Origin: Sepioteuthis lessoniana
Lineage: Eukaryota; Mollusca; Cephalopoda; Myopsida; Loliginidae
Length of the DNA: 64,000 nt
Assembly (NCBI GenBank): GCA_963585895.1
Contig: OY757934.1
Coordinates: forward strand, 33,839,268 to 33,903,267
Direction: 5' to 3'
In this document: positions 13,401 through 27,424 of the stretch, one piece after another
How the letters are laid out: each line of letters starts with the position of its first letter
How positions within the stretch are numbered: the first letter of the stretch is position 1
Notes under the pieces: model-generated
What the model saw: the letters and a program-made list of their open reading frames with translations, nothing else
Databases searched by the model: none
What the model was told of the DNA's origin: nothing
Made by a program: the position numbers and the translations under genes

Positions 13401-16400
13401 TCTTCTATATTACCAAAATATTCCATTATAAATAGCGGGGTGAGTTGTGTTATAAAAAAATCCATTCTAACATGTGGCATGCTCTGTATGAAGGGAACAT
13501 ATGTTGTGTTACCATAACAACAAAAAAAGTGATAAGCAACTCCAAGACTATGTAAATGTTATTTGATCTTTTTAAAAAATCTTATGGAAATTTTAAAAAC
13601 TCTGTTCTATTATCTGTCATTGACTGTCAATAGAATTTGCCAGAAAAGAGGTAACAAGCAAGTACTTGGATTGCCTATTTTAATGATTAACTTCCCAAGT
13701 AATTACAGCGAAATGGCCTCTTTGTCTAATATCAGCAATTAATATTATTAGTATGTTTTATCATATTTTTCAAACTCTCCACACATACACACACATTAGA
13801 AGAAAAAAAGAAAAAATGCAGAAAGTTAAATACTGGAAAGGAACTTTATCCAAAATGCTTGGAGTATTTTAGAATGTGTAAAATAATGTATTTCTTTTAG
13901 GAGATTTAATGTTAAGAGCTAATATAATTAAGACAAAAATTTCTTTATTAATTATTTTAATATCAGAATCTTTTGCCTGTCATATCACAGAGATGATCAT
14001 ATTTAAAAAGAAATCTTCTATTATCAAAATGTGTTGTCACCCTGTGCACTTATTTGTGAAGGTGTGGTGATGTCCTCACTGTAGATGAATGCACCTTTGA
14101 CTTTTCTTATTTGTGTCACCCCTGTAGTCCTGTGTTAGATAAACTATAGCATGAATTTTCATGTATTTAAGCTATTGTGAGCATACATTTTGTATCACAA
14201 AGTAAATAATATATATCTCAAGTGTTACTAAAAGATGGTTACAGTGATAGACTTGTGATTGAATTATCATTACTAAAATAATCCTTATATTTATGTTTAG
14301 AGTATGAATAATGTCTGTGTATATATATATATATGCATGTTTTGGAAAGCACTAGTCTGACATAAATGTTGTAACATTATCTGCATTTGTCATACTTCTT
14401 CTTATTCTTTTGTTTCTTTTTCTGATATGTTTTTCTAACACTGTTGTTTTACTCTAATTAATGTTGTTTTTTATTTTCCATTCCCCTTGTACAAATTATT
14501 TTTTGTACTACTTATCTAATTATATTTGTTTTCCTTTGTCTGCTGTCAGTATCTACAACTCTCATGATTTCAGCCATATTGTGAAGATAAATATTGATAT
14601 ATTAATTCTTTGAACTTATAAGCCTAATATTTTGGGTTGAGCATTATTTTACTATACACTGTAAGTCCAATATTTCAGATTCAGGAAGATCATAGCAGAC
14701 AATAAATATGATAAAAGGTTTAATGTAATGACTATTTACAGCTTTGGTGATTAGCTCTAAACCAAATTTTTGGAACCTAGGAATAAAGTTTAAATCTATT
14801 TTGTGATCAATTTTTATTTGTTTTATGACCCCAGATACAGGATACATGATGACCAAGTGGCTAATTGTTCTAAGAATTAAGACAGTAAGAAAAAAAGAAA
14901 AAAATATTCTCTCATGATTAAGACTTAATAAACATTATCTTGAATTCATTTTAGTATTCTGCTAAGAGTATTATAAAGTGTATCCCCACTGCTGTTAATG
15001 CTAATTCTTCGAGTAGTAAATCTATTACTAGGAATGAATATAAGTTCAAACTCACTAGCAATGGCTTGTGAGACTAGCAAGTTTTACTATTAATATTAAC
15101 ATTTAGGCGAGATATCTAAACTTTCTTTCCTTCCTTTTTTACTTTCATAATAAATATTTCTGTCATAACTATGAGTAACAGTACATTATCTTTATGATAG
15201 GGAGAGAAAAAATACAATTCATATTAAAAGTACTTGGTATTAGTGTGATTATAATTACTGACTGACATTGTCTTTAGAATTTTTATAAATACCTTACTCA
15301 GAAATAGTAACAGATATTTAGCTGATATTTGATAAAAAGTAAAGATAAATGATCTCTTTTCTTTATAGGACCACTCTGTCAATATAAGGGCCTCTGTACT
15401 GAAAATCCTTGTGAAAATAAAGCTGTGTGTACCCAGAATTATACTGCACGGACGTATAAATGTGACTGTACATCAGGTGAGTTGAACATGATAATTTCCA
15501 TTGAATTGCAACGTAAGTGGAATTGTCTCTTTTGGATTTTCTCTTGGTATATTTCACATCTGAATAATTATGAAATGAAATTTTTGTTATGATTCTAAAG
15601 TTGAGTTTGGTAAATTTGTGCATTTACAAATTCCTGAGAATAAAAGAAGTCTGTATGATAGTTGATATTTTAGAAAAAATTAAGATGTTTTTAATGTCTT
15701 ACTTTTAAAACAATTTAGAAAAAAAATTATTCAGATATGAAAAAATTTTTACAGTGCAGAAGTCAGAGCTATGGACCTAGCCATTATAGCTAATCACAAA
15801 TCATCTCAATTTATTATCTACTCAGACTCTAAATCAATCTTCCAAACACTACAGAACAAAGATATATTCACTTCTCTTATTACAAAACTCCTAAATAAAA
15901 TGAACACTCTTTCCAAAAATAATAGCACCATTTTCACATTGGTATACATAGAAATAAAAGGGCAGACAAAACTGCAAAAAAAGCACTCCCGACAGACATA
16001 TCCACTACAAAGGTCCCATACACTGATCTGAAATCAACCATTAACAAATTCATACATGACAAATGGCAAAAATCATGGGGCAATCAAATACACAAAAAAA
16101 TCCAGTATATACAAGATACCATCAGTGAGTGGCTGGAAGGTTACAGAAGAAACAAGAAAGAAGTGATACTTTCCAGGCTTTGTATATCATCCTCTCACAC
16201 CTCCTAAAAAGGCAAGACACCCTAATATGCTCAATGTATGAAGTGCCACTCACTGGCCAACACACTCTCTTAAACTGTGACAATTTCAGACACACTTGCC
16301 CAAAATACTACCTGACAAGCAACTTGAAGGACCTTTTCAAAATACCATATCAGAGGACATCTTAAATTTTCTAAAAAACCCAACATTTTCATCAAAATCT

Positions 16401-19400
16401 GATCAAATCAACCTTTTTTCTCTAAAATCTGACCAAATATAATAAAATATTTAATAAAAACACATACTCTAAACAGTAAAATGCACATAAAAGACAAATC
16501 CAATCTAACTCTTTCTGACATTAAATGACCCACAGAAGTTGATATGCCATTAAACAAAACTCAAACATTGGTTGTAAAATAAAGAATATTAGTGTAATTA
16601 TTATAAAAAGTATAGAAAAAGGAAATTAACACAAGATATAGGCTTTAGAGTGTGATTATAAATGAATAAATTTGGAAGATCCAAAAGAGATTTCTTGTGA
16701 AGAATAGGAAAGTAGTTTATATTCTAATTTTTCATCATTCATAATTTTTAGAATAATAGAATTATTTTTTGAACAATTGAATAATTTTTAGAATAATAGA
16801 ATTAATTTTTGAATAATAGATTAAGTTTTAGAATACTAGCAACTTTTACTAAGGAAGAAAATAAAAAATGTTATGTTATTAGGATGAGCATTTTCTCTTC
16901 TGTTTTTATCATGAACTATGTATTATGTTTCTAAAAACATAATTGATCCTCTTTTAAGGGTCTATAAAGTACCAATGATTATATTTTCAAAATACACTCT
17001 TAAAAGTTGTAGAATTAAAATGATCTAAGAACTAAAAGCATTATGTTTTTCTTAATGTTTCAGAAGATGAAATATATTGTTTCTGATTTCTATTATAGGA
17101 ACTTCATGTTTGCATTTTATATTTCAGGATTCAAGGGACAGAACTGCAGTGAAGATATAGATGAATGCAATGCAAATCCTTGTATAAATAATGGCAAATG
17201 TTTTAATTCCTTTGGGAGTTATCAATGTGATTGTGACACTCTGAGATTCTTGGGCAAAAACTGCCATATTCTGAACCCTTGCTCTCCAGAGAAAAACCCT
17301 TGCATGAATGGTGGTAATTGCACTTATAATATCGTTGGGAATAATGCTTTAAGAAATTGTAGCTGTCCTGATGGCTGGCAGGGACCGATTTGTACTCTAA
17401 AGGTAAGATTTTTATGTCAAAAATATTTGTCAGTTATAAACAGATAGCAGAAATGTTGGTTTACATCAAATTTGATAGGTGTTGTAGAAATAGAAAAATT
17501 ATATCATATAATATTATACTGGGGAACAATTTTGAATATAATTTCTGTTGAGATTGATTTTTTTTTTGCTTAGATTAAAATTGGCTGATTTCAAAACTAT
17601 TGCCAATTTTCTTCTATCACTTCAAGATTTTTCCCTACAGTTTATTCTCTAAATAAGCATAATTATATTGTTTTTCATTAAGAAATAGTGCTGTTTAGCT
17701 GATTGTTTTTATTATTCTATTGATACGGATGAGAATTCTTCAGATCTGGTTGATTTTTGGAAAGCATAACAGCCTATAAGCAGTTTCAAATCTCCTTCAT
17801 AAAAATGTCATGGTTATTGATTAATCAGATGCTTCAGCTAATCTTCAGTGTTAAGAGTCAACTTCCTGTTTCAAGAATTTAGAGATGTAGACTAAGGGAA
17901 CATGTGATAAATTGGAATTTGTCATACCTTTGATTTTGTAAGAGGTAAAAGATCATTGTACAGTCTGTTGCTTTTGGTTTAGTGAAAATTTTGGGATATA
18001 ACAAGAAAAGGGAATGTAAAATTGAGTATCCTCATCTACCATCATTTCTTGATCCAGTGCCTCATTCAGCTGAAATCTCAAGGTCAGTTTTCATTCAACT
18101 ATCTTATCTTGAAGATCTGCATCATGATGAAGAAATGAGTTGGTTTAATAACAGGTTGGTTGGGTTTTATGGCATATCAACCTTTGTAGGTTATTTAATG
18201 CCATATCCATTTTTATGTAAATAATCAGCTCTATTTAAAACAATTCAGTTTAGCATGAGTACACAGTTTAATTGTCAAAACATTTCTATTTCAAACTATT
18301 CAAGCAGTTATATAGAAGAAATCAGTGACAGCAAGATGCAAATTTTGAAATTGAAGATGATTCAGCTTCTTGGACATTCAATCAGCATGAGTTTGAATGA
18401 TTCAGCACAAGATTTAAGACTATCAAAGAAGGCTTCAGAACTCTTAGCATCAAGACTGAATTGAGGTGGAAGTGTCCTTGTGGTGTAATGGTTAAAGCGC
18501 TGGACCAAGGAATCGTAGTAAATGAGTTTGAACTCCAGTCATGCTATTATGTTCACTTTCGGGCAAATACCCTTGGGAAAGGTATGAACCCCTTATCCTT
18601 CCAGTAATGGGTTAAATAGTAGCAATACTGTTCTTCTATAAGGATAGCTTTGGCATTGAATAACCCTGCAGGGGTTGATATGCTATTAAACAAAGAAACT
18701 GAAACTGAAGACTGAATGAGAAAAATCTGCTTGAAAAAGCAGTGAAAGTAAGATATTTGTCGCTGCCTCCCACCAGACAGGACTTGACACAAGGTCAAAA
18801 GCCCGAAGGCCAATTAAAGTGGGGATAAAGGAGAGGGGAAGGTCGGGAATGAGCTGAGACTTGAACCCTGCTGGTCATTGACCTACTAAGTGCAATGTGG
18901 GTCTAATGACTCAAGCAGTATCACGGACCTAAATCTAGATCTAGGCACGTATGCCAGAATATAGCTAAACTAGACCGAGGTTTAGTGCTCTACAAGGGGT
19001 GCATAGGAGTCATAAAAGCAGCTCGCCCACCTGAAGGTGGCCCAGCCATAGCTGGTGGCCTTTCGGCCTCGAATCTGCCATTGATCGATACCCCATCTGG
19101 CATGAATGACAGACGGCCCAGCAAAAGCTGGGGAAGTATCTTACTTTCAATCTTAGTGAAAGTGGATTTCTGCAGTACTTTTAGTATGACAGTAGGTTTG
19201 TTTAATGTCATAACAAATGGGGTTTACTGGAGGAATTGATTAATTCTGACCTACTGTTGTATAGTCATATGCTACAACTATAACCATATGCATGTGCATG
19301 CAGAATCAATGACACACAATAAGGATGAGTGAAGACTATTTTTAGAAAAATATACCTCTCACTTTATTGTAAGGTTTGCGTGTGAGAGGGAGCTGAAGAC

Positions 19401-22400
19401 CAAACGGAACTGCAACATATTCACCCCCACTCTTATGGCCATCAGCGTTGTGTCTTTCTTGTTCTCCAAGGCTGCTCAACTGGAGGCCCGAGGGCCCAGC
19501 TTTCTGCTGAGTGCTGTTCTCTCTACCGCATCTTATCACCAACTCATCTGATCTCCAACTCAATCGGGGTGGTTGCTTTCTCTACCACATCTTGTCTCTA
19601 ACTCGTCTGATCTCCAACTCACTGACTCCGTCTTCACCAAGTTATGTAATAGTTCAATCGCCCACTCAATTTTTGGAATGGCATGTTTGATCGTCATCAA
19701 GCGGAAATAACTGTCATGCAGTTCACAGGTCACTCTCTTCCGGTGCATCAGTCTATGAGTGTACCATGGAATTTTTCCCATGTCCCATTTTTTTCAGCCA
19801 AGCCCGCCTATGCGATTTCTTCTCATAACTGCCATCAGAATGTGTCACTTCCTTCCGGTGCATCACTTTGGAATGGCATGCTTGGCCGGGTCGAAGGTCA
19901 ATATACAACACTACAACTCAATTGAATTGTGACTGTTCATTAATAGCTCAAAGTACAGCCTGTGTTCTCTTACACAATGATAATTTATATAGTGTAGTCC
20001 AAACTGGGCATTCAGTTTGTCTTCATGAAAACTATGGAGACATAAAGAGAGTCATTGAGTTATTGCAATATCACAAACAAAATTGGATCATCTGTGTTGA
20101 TCTTAAAAGAATATGCTTCCATCTTGGTCAGTGATATAGATACACCAAGTATGTCTACTCTTTGTCATATACAACAGCAGAGTTTGAGAGAAGCATTAAC
20201 TCAAGAGGAATTGTCCTCCAAGATCTGATCTCAAACCTCGTGATCCCAACATAAGACTCTTGTTGACATAAAGAAAACTATATTCCCATCTCTGTATATG
20301 AAACTGAGTTAATTCATTAAAGCATTGCCGACTGAAGGTGATTATTTCAAGTACATAATTTTGGCATTTCTTGGCCTGTCAATTGAAAAAATCAAAATCA
20401 GTGTGTTTGATGGTCTATCAATTCAGCAGCACATCAAAGATGAACATTTCATTTGGACAATGTTAGAATTCAAAAAGACTGCTTAATTATCTATCATTTA
20501 AAGACCTTGTCAAGAACTTTCTTGGGATTAATTTGAACATTCCTTTAAACTCTCTTGAATATATAGAGAACTGATTATATCAATCATTTAGCTAGATGAT
20601 GTAGGTGTGATCTTTCATAAGTCCTATAACTTTGGTTATTGATATAATGATATCTTTGAATCAAAATGATCTTTTTCTATAATAGATTTTATATACATGT
20701 ATATTTTCTATAATGAATATTTGCTTTAACAATGTTATCTTAGATTAGGAACTCAGACAATGTCACCTCTGTGACTGGCCTGAAATTTTAATGTGTTTTT
20801 CTTTTCAAAGTAGTGTACTTTCCAATTTAATTCTCCTGTTTCAGTCTAAATTTTCTGAAAACAACTTTTCAAGATAAAGCAAATGGTCTGCTTAGGCCAA
20901 GCTTAATATTTACCTTTCCAGCAGAAATCTTGGAAATAACAATAATGTTTAATCTTACTAGTAAAATCATAGGTTTTCATCCAATGTTTTATTCTTTAAA
21001 TCTGCTCTTTTTATAACACTGGGTGAATGGAGAAGGGGTGTGGGTCTTTTGACACAGTAGTAAATCTGCTCTTGGTAAATGAAGATTGGGGTGCTGGTCA
21101 TTTGGTATCATAGTAAATCTGCTCCTGGGTGAATGGAGATGGGGGTGCTGGTCATTTAGTACCATAGTAAATCTGCTCCTGGGTGAAAGGAGATGGGGGT
21201 GCTGGTCATTTGGTACCATAGTAAATATGTTATATAATGGTTGACACATCTGTCGAGTCTTTGCATTAAAACAACTGCAAGAGATGTTAACCTTTTTAAC
21301 GACCTAATATCTTTGAGTATAGAGCAAAAGAACTGCAAATGTCACTGAGAGTACATTTGAAAACTTTTAAAGTAGGTGGTGTCCTTGAAGTAAGTGAGTT
21401 CAAACTCCAATCTCGCCATTACATTCACTTTCAAACTAAGCTATGAGTTAAATAATGTCACTGCTATTCTACAAAGATGGCTTTTGCATTAAATGCCCCA
21501 CAAAAATTGATATGCCATTAAAATACTAAAAACCAAGCTAAACCAATCTCTCATTGCATGCTGGGAAAGAATGTGTGTCTATTCTGGGATGAACAGAAAG
21601 TCTCTCTGTTAATGATATCTTTGCATAAGAAATTATTTTTCAATGTTAATAATGATTGTTCTTTCAATATTTATATCACAAGAATATTAATAGCCATTAT
21701 CAGACATTCCAGAAAAATTTATCCCACTATTTTGCCTATAGATTTCTGAGAATTTATTTTATAATAATTCTTAGTCTCCATCCTCTCTTCTAAGATCGGA
21801 TTTCTTATTATGATGTAATGTTTAATAAACTTGTCTTGCACATAACTAACCAATGAGTTTAATTTACATTCTTGTAGCTTTGTACCAACCTTACTTAATT
21901 TAAAAGAAAAACTCATTTTCTTTGAAATTTAAAAATCTTTCTTGTACTTAATTTCTTTAACACTGTAACCAGATTTTAATGTTTTTGTTTTAAAATACTA
22001 ATATATAAAGTTGGTTATGTTTGTATTTGCATATATTATATAAAATGGAGTCAGCAAAACAAGTACCAATTACATCTGTTGTTGTCCTTTTTATATTATC
22101 ATCACTTCTGAGTAGAGTTAATCTCTTATATTTTGTCCCTCTTACCATTTCTTGCTTAATACAAGTAATTAACCAATTCAGCTTTAAAAATCAGATTGTA
22201 AAAAAGGACTGTTTTGTTTTTTAAATTTTCTATCTGTTTTTGTAATATTTATAAGTAAGCAATTGATTTGTTGATAGCTTTTATAATTACTTTTATGAAG
22301 CCATTTTCTATGCTCAAACTCGTAATGACCTTGACCTTTTACATCACAGGGGAATAATCAACTGTTGAGATATTTTTATTAGTATATTTCAGAAATCTAA

Positions 22401-25400
22401 CAAATCAAAAATTTAATTTCTGAATGTATTGTTCATAGAAATAACCTAATTTACTCAATTTGTTTTGTTTGATAAAAGCAAAATAATTTTGAGAATTCTT
22501 ACACTTTTTTTTTTGTTAAAAATCAAACCAAAAAACATGTTTATATCACCATTTTCCTTTAATCAGTAAACTAGGTGTTAAGTGTATAAGAAAAAAGAAG
22601 GTTTGTGTACTTATAAGCATTAGTTAAGGTTACCTTGTTACTTCTGGTCTTTTTTTTTTCTAAGACAATTCAAGGAATGCCTGATAAGCTTTATATATTT
22701 TTCTTTATCACCCACTTCTAAAACGTCACAATTGCCTTAAATAATCTTTTTTAACAATTAGAATATGTTCTCTCTTTTCAGGTGGCTGCTGGAATGGATA
22801 TGAACAATCTTTATCTTTATATTGGAATTCCTCTTGCATTATTAATTTTGGGAATTATCATTGGTAAGTCACTCTGAATTTTTCTAGTTAGATTTTATTG
22901 AATTATTTACTTAAATATTGTCAAGTTAAATATTCTTATTTATATTGCAATGAAAATGGAGACTTTATTATGATTTTTTTAAAAATAGTCCAGAGGAAAT
23001 TAATTTTCATAATTATTTTCGAAAATTTAAAAGGAAGAGAGTGATATAGAATTTATGAAAATAAAATATATGAATGTTAAATAATTTCTTGGAAGACTGA
23101 ATTAATAATCATGAAGAAAATATCCTGGAAGATAATTACATAAAATAGTAAACTTGTAATAACTTTGTTATTTACTTTTATCAAGTTTATAAAAAAACCC
23201 TTACTGAAATGCAACAGTAACTATGTTGAATATGAATTTATTAAATAAATAGTTGGACAAGTCCATATTTTTTAATCTTTTTTTTTCAAAATGTTATAGT
23301 TTTTATCTTTTTAAATCACTTTCATTTTTTTTCTTTCTATTTTTCATTTGATCCGGCTGTGTCTTACAGGTGGTATGTTTAATATTTTTCAACACTTTCT
23401 ACATCCCATTTTTCACATCACACTCAGATTTTTCCTTTCACGATTTGCAGTACTTAAGATTTCTTTTAAAAAAATGTTGTTTGATAATTTTATACACAAT
23501 ATTGAAACACAAATTAATGTTATTAAAAATGTTATGGGCATGAATTTTCTCTCTGCCTTGTCATGTTTTCAAATCAGGAAAAAAAAAAAGAAATGGAAAA
23601 AGAGTGCTTGGCAATGTTGCTTAATTTTCTTGCAGTTTTAAATTCAATATGTCTCAAAGTATCAATTAACATTTTTTAAAAAAATCATTCACATATTTCA
23701 AAATAATTGCTTAGTTTTGACAATATTCTGAAAGTTTATCAGTTTTGCTTCTTATTAATCTTTTTTTAAATTTTGAGAATTTGGTGTTTGAATCTTTGAA
23801 CCTGTAAGCCCTGATATTTTAAGCTGAGAACTATTTTACTGTTTTCAGGCTTAAGAAGATCACATCAAATAGTAATAATGAAAGGCTTATATAGCAATAA
23901 TTTATGGCCTTTCTTTTAATCGAATACCTTTAAACAAATGTGTCTATAGATTAATTACTTTGAGGCGGCAGTCCAACACTTTAGCCATTATGCCACAAGA
24001 ATCCCCAAAAATATCTGAGTAAAGTTTGAATCTTTATTTGGAAAAAATCATATTGTTTTTCTCTTTGTGTGTGAATTTTGTGAACTTGAGTTCCAGGTAT
24101 CTGAGAGCTCAGGGACTTAGAGTTCAGAGGAATAACAATCATAATAAATTACTTGCATATCTTGTTTAATATTTAATAATCATATTTACTAGTTAATGTG
24201 TCCTCCTTATATAACAGCTCTTTTTTAATTACTAATTACTTAAATATGTCTATGTTCTAAAAGTTACAATATTTGCTCTTTTTATTTCAATTTAAAAAAA
24301 AAAAATTCAGAGACTGTTTACATTTAACTGCTTAAAATTAACAAATAAATGAAAAGTTCCAATTATTTTATTGTTATTAACAGTCTTTCATTGAATGAAT
24401 TTCTGTCTATCCTGATAATTGTATAACTTCTGTGTTCATTATATAACTAACTCTAGTTTGATGTACTCCCTTCACTTTTGTGGCTTCTTGAATGATTGAA
24501 CAATTAATTTCACTAAAATCCACCTCATATATGATACTTGTAATCAGATCATTATATGAAATCTTTAGTTTATTTTATGTCTAAATTTCTAATATGAGAA
24601 ATTATCCTTACACAGAAGTGTATTTGGACCTCATCTTACTTATTATAGTCACAGCATTTTGGCCAAAATGTTGTGACCTTAATAACAATTAACATGAGGA
24701 CACTTATGTATAATCATAGGTCCAAGTATTTTTACAACTCTGGTTCTTCTATTTTGCACTTTTTTAATAAATCATTTTGGTTACTTTAAAGTATATTGTT
24801 AGTATTATCATGATGTGTTATTAATAGAAAAATTGTTTATTCATTTTCTTTTGTATTAAGTAAAAAATAAATCAACATCACAGATTTATAGATTTTAGAC
24901 TAGGTCATTGAATTTTTTAAAATTTTCAAATAACTGTTTTTTTTTTTTTCATGAAAAACTATAAGTAGGAATAGTTATAAATTGCCCCACCCCTAAAATT
25001 ATTAACAATTTGATCATTAAATGAGAATATTTTTTATTGTTGGATTATTGAAGGCCACAGTTATATTTTGAATATTTTTTGAACCACTCTTATTTTACAT
25101 AGAAATGAAATCATTTAAAAATCAATTGATTAATGAAAAGTTAATTCTGAATCATTAAATTTAAATAAAAAAAATGCAATTTTTGTATAGAATTCACATA
25201 ATTTTTAAGAAATTAAAAAAAATCATGTTAATTATTCTCATAATACTCATTTCCAAAGTTTAAATTTGAACTGAAAATATAGATTGATAATTGTGTTATT
25301 TGCATTTTTTCTTTTTTTCTTTTCAATACAAAAGGGAAAATGGTTTGGTGTTTGTCAAAATGACTTGTTTTAAGCATATAAGTGCTTTGATTAATATTTA

Positions 25401-27392
25401 ACAATATTTACAAAATCAATTTTTTGTTCACATTTGATTTTCTTTTCTTTTTATTGTTTTATTTTTATGACAATTTTCCATTTTTGAGAAAGGGATATTG
25501 AAAAAGTAATTTAAAGTATTTGTAAATATTTAATCCCAGCTATGGAAAAAATAGTTCTCACCTTGGCAGGCAATCAATCGAGAAGGAAAAGAAAAAACTG
25601 AATTCAAAACCAAGGGGAATTGAACTTGCAACTCCACCTCATAAAAACCTCTTACTTTCTACTGAAACCACTCCACCATCACTGATGTAGTATGGCTGTG
25701 GCTTTAGTCTCAAGGAGTCTATAGGATCTAACTAAACTAAAAACTAAATATATTAAAACAATATAAAATGAATTGATAGTTTATGATATTCAATTTTTGT
25801 TAATTGGATTGCTAATTTTATGGGGAAAATTCCCTTTCACTTGTAAGTCACTAATATAAAGTGATATCAACAATTAGAATTAGGCCTTTTGTATTTGTGG
25901 GGTTTAAAATTTTTATGAAGGTCAGTGGCTAAGGGTAAGACTGTGTTGCCGTAAGATGTCTGACTCCATATTTTGGTTATTTAGTTTTACCCCACATAGA
26001 CTTGGCCGGTGCAATGCCTTGCCCAAAGAAGGTCCATGAGAAATATACAAAAAGGAAAAGATAAGAACAGATAAAAGACGAAAATATTTCTTTCATACTT
26101 TCCTTTTATTTACTTGGTGAATGGACAAACCAACGCTACATCCCAAAACATAGCGTGGTGTCCAAAACACCAGATAGTAAAAACGGTGTTGTCGGTTCGA
26201 CGTCACTACCCGAAAAGAGGTCGGTTCACAGAAAACCTGAGTATTTATGTCTCTTCACCGGCTCCAAATTCGCTACTCGAAAATCCTTCTAATTTTGGCG
26301 CGACCGCTTCTCATTGGCTACTTTACATTTTATTATTTTTCTTTTTTTGGATTTTAACCGGATGGATGCGTGGAGCCTTATGCGTGGCGACACATTTATA
26401 CATTTCGTATCAGGCAGCCGACGAGTCAATATCCGGTTGGGAGTTCTTTGGTAATTCCTAAATCGCCACATATTAATTTCCATTGCATATAAACTATCAA
26501 GAAACAATTTTTTTTTATTTGACTGAAGGATTGTTTTTGTCAGATTTTTATGTCTATAATTATTATGCACTACATAATCACTATGTAGGCTTCAATGTAC
26601 CTCAAAATGATATTAATTTATAGAGATTTAGATTGTAGGAGAAAGATTTTAAAAATTATAAGTGGTACTAAAACTACTCATTGTCTGTCTTCTTGATAAG
26701 TTTTCATACTGAGAAGTTGTGTCCCTTGAATTACAAGTAAAATTTTAGATTTTTGATCATTTTAACTTATATTGACCTTGTTTTTTAAAACAAAGAATGG
26801 TGAAATAATGTGCCACAAATTCTTCTGAAGAATACTTTTCAGATTTTGAATTCAGTTTTTCTTCTCCTAAACCAATTACCGAATCAAAGCAAAAGATTTA
26901 ATTTTACTTTACTATTTTACCCATAGCTGGGAGGAGAAGCGATGGGTGCATGCCTTCCCCAAGTGCATTAACACAAAGTGAAATGTAAGCAGTCTTGTAC
27001 ATGATCTGAGCCAAACTTATCAAGTCCATTTCCTTATGATAATAACTGTATATGACACACATCTATCTATCTGCATGCACACACACACATACACACATAT
27101 ATATATGTATGTGTGTTGAGATGATAGATTGTGGTGAATCTGACAGTATGATGGAAATATGTGGAAGGTTGGATAATTCAAACACTTAAAAGAAGGAAAT
27201 ATTGTTCCTTCTAAACCTGTGTTAAGTGTTTGATTTATCCAACCTTCCACATATTCCTATCATATATATATATAATTAACACATTTATTCGCACAGTTTT
27301 GGTTTAAATAGTACCCATACTGTTCTTCTACAAGGATAGTTGTAGCATTAAATAACCTATGAAGGTTTATATGCCATTAAACAAAGCCAAAC

Positions 27393-27424
<32 letters not shown>

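Larger units (their letters stand above)
17978..20550 (+). pseudogene. Broken copy of an uncharacterised multicopy protein family
   Basis: Three pieces appear to belong to one protein family that I recall as multicopy and unnamed in insect, cnidarian and mollusc genomes. The N-terminal part ([20 protein letters not shown]) is at 17982-18154. [14 protein letters not shown] is at 18390-18464. A C-terminal part ([26 protein letters not shown]) is at 19925-20134, continuing with stops to about 20550 ([30 protein letters not shown]). The pieces are separated by an R4 fragment, an S2 SINE and about 1.2 kb of other repeats. The family probably spreads with a mobile element, but I cannot name its function. 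Stops and frameshifts show this copy is dead. Confidence 0.5.

Noticed and set aside
23340-23380. Possible 3-nt micro-exon (CTTACAG, GTG, GTATGT) between the two transmembrane exons
   Set aside because: It would only add one residue. The same AG...GT arrangement arises often by chance in T-rich introns, and the main join is already in frame.
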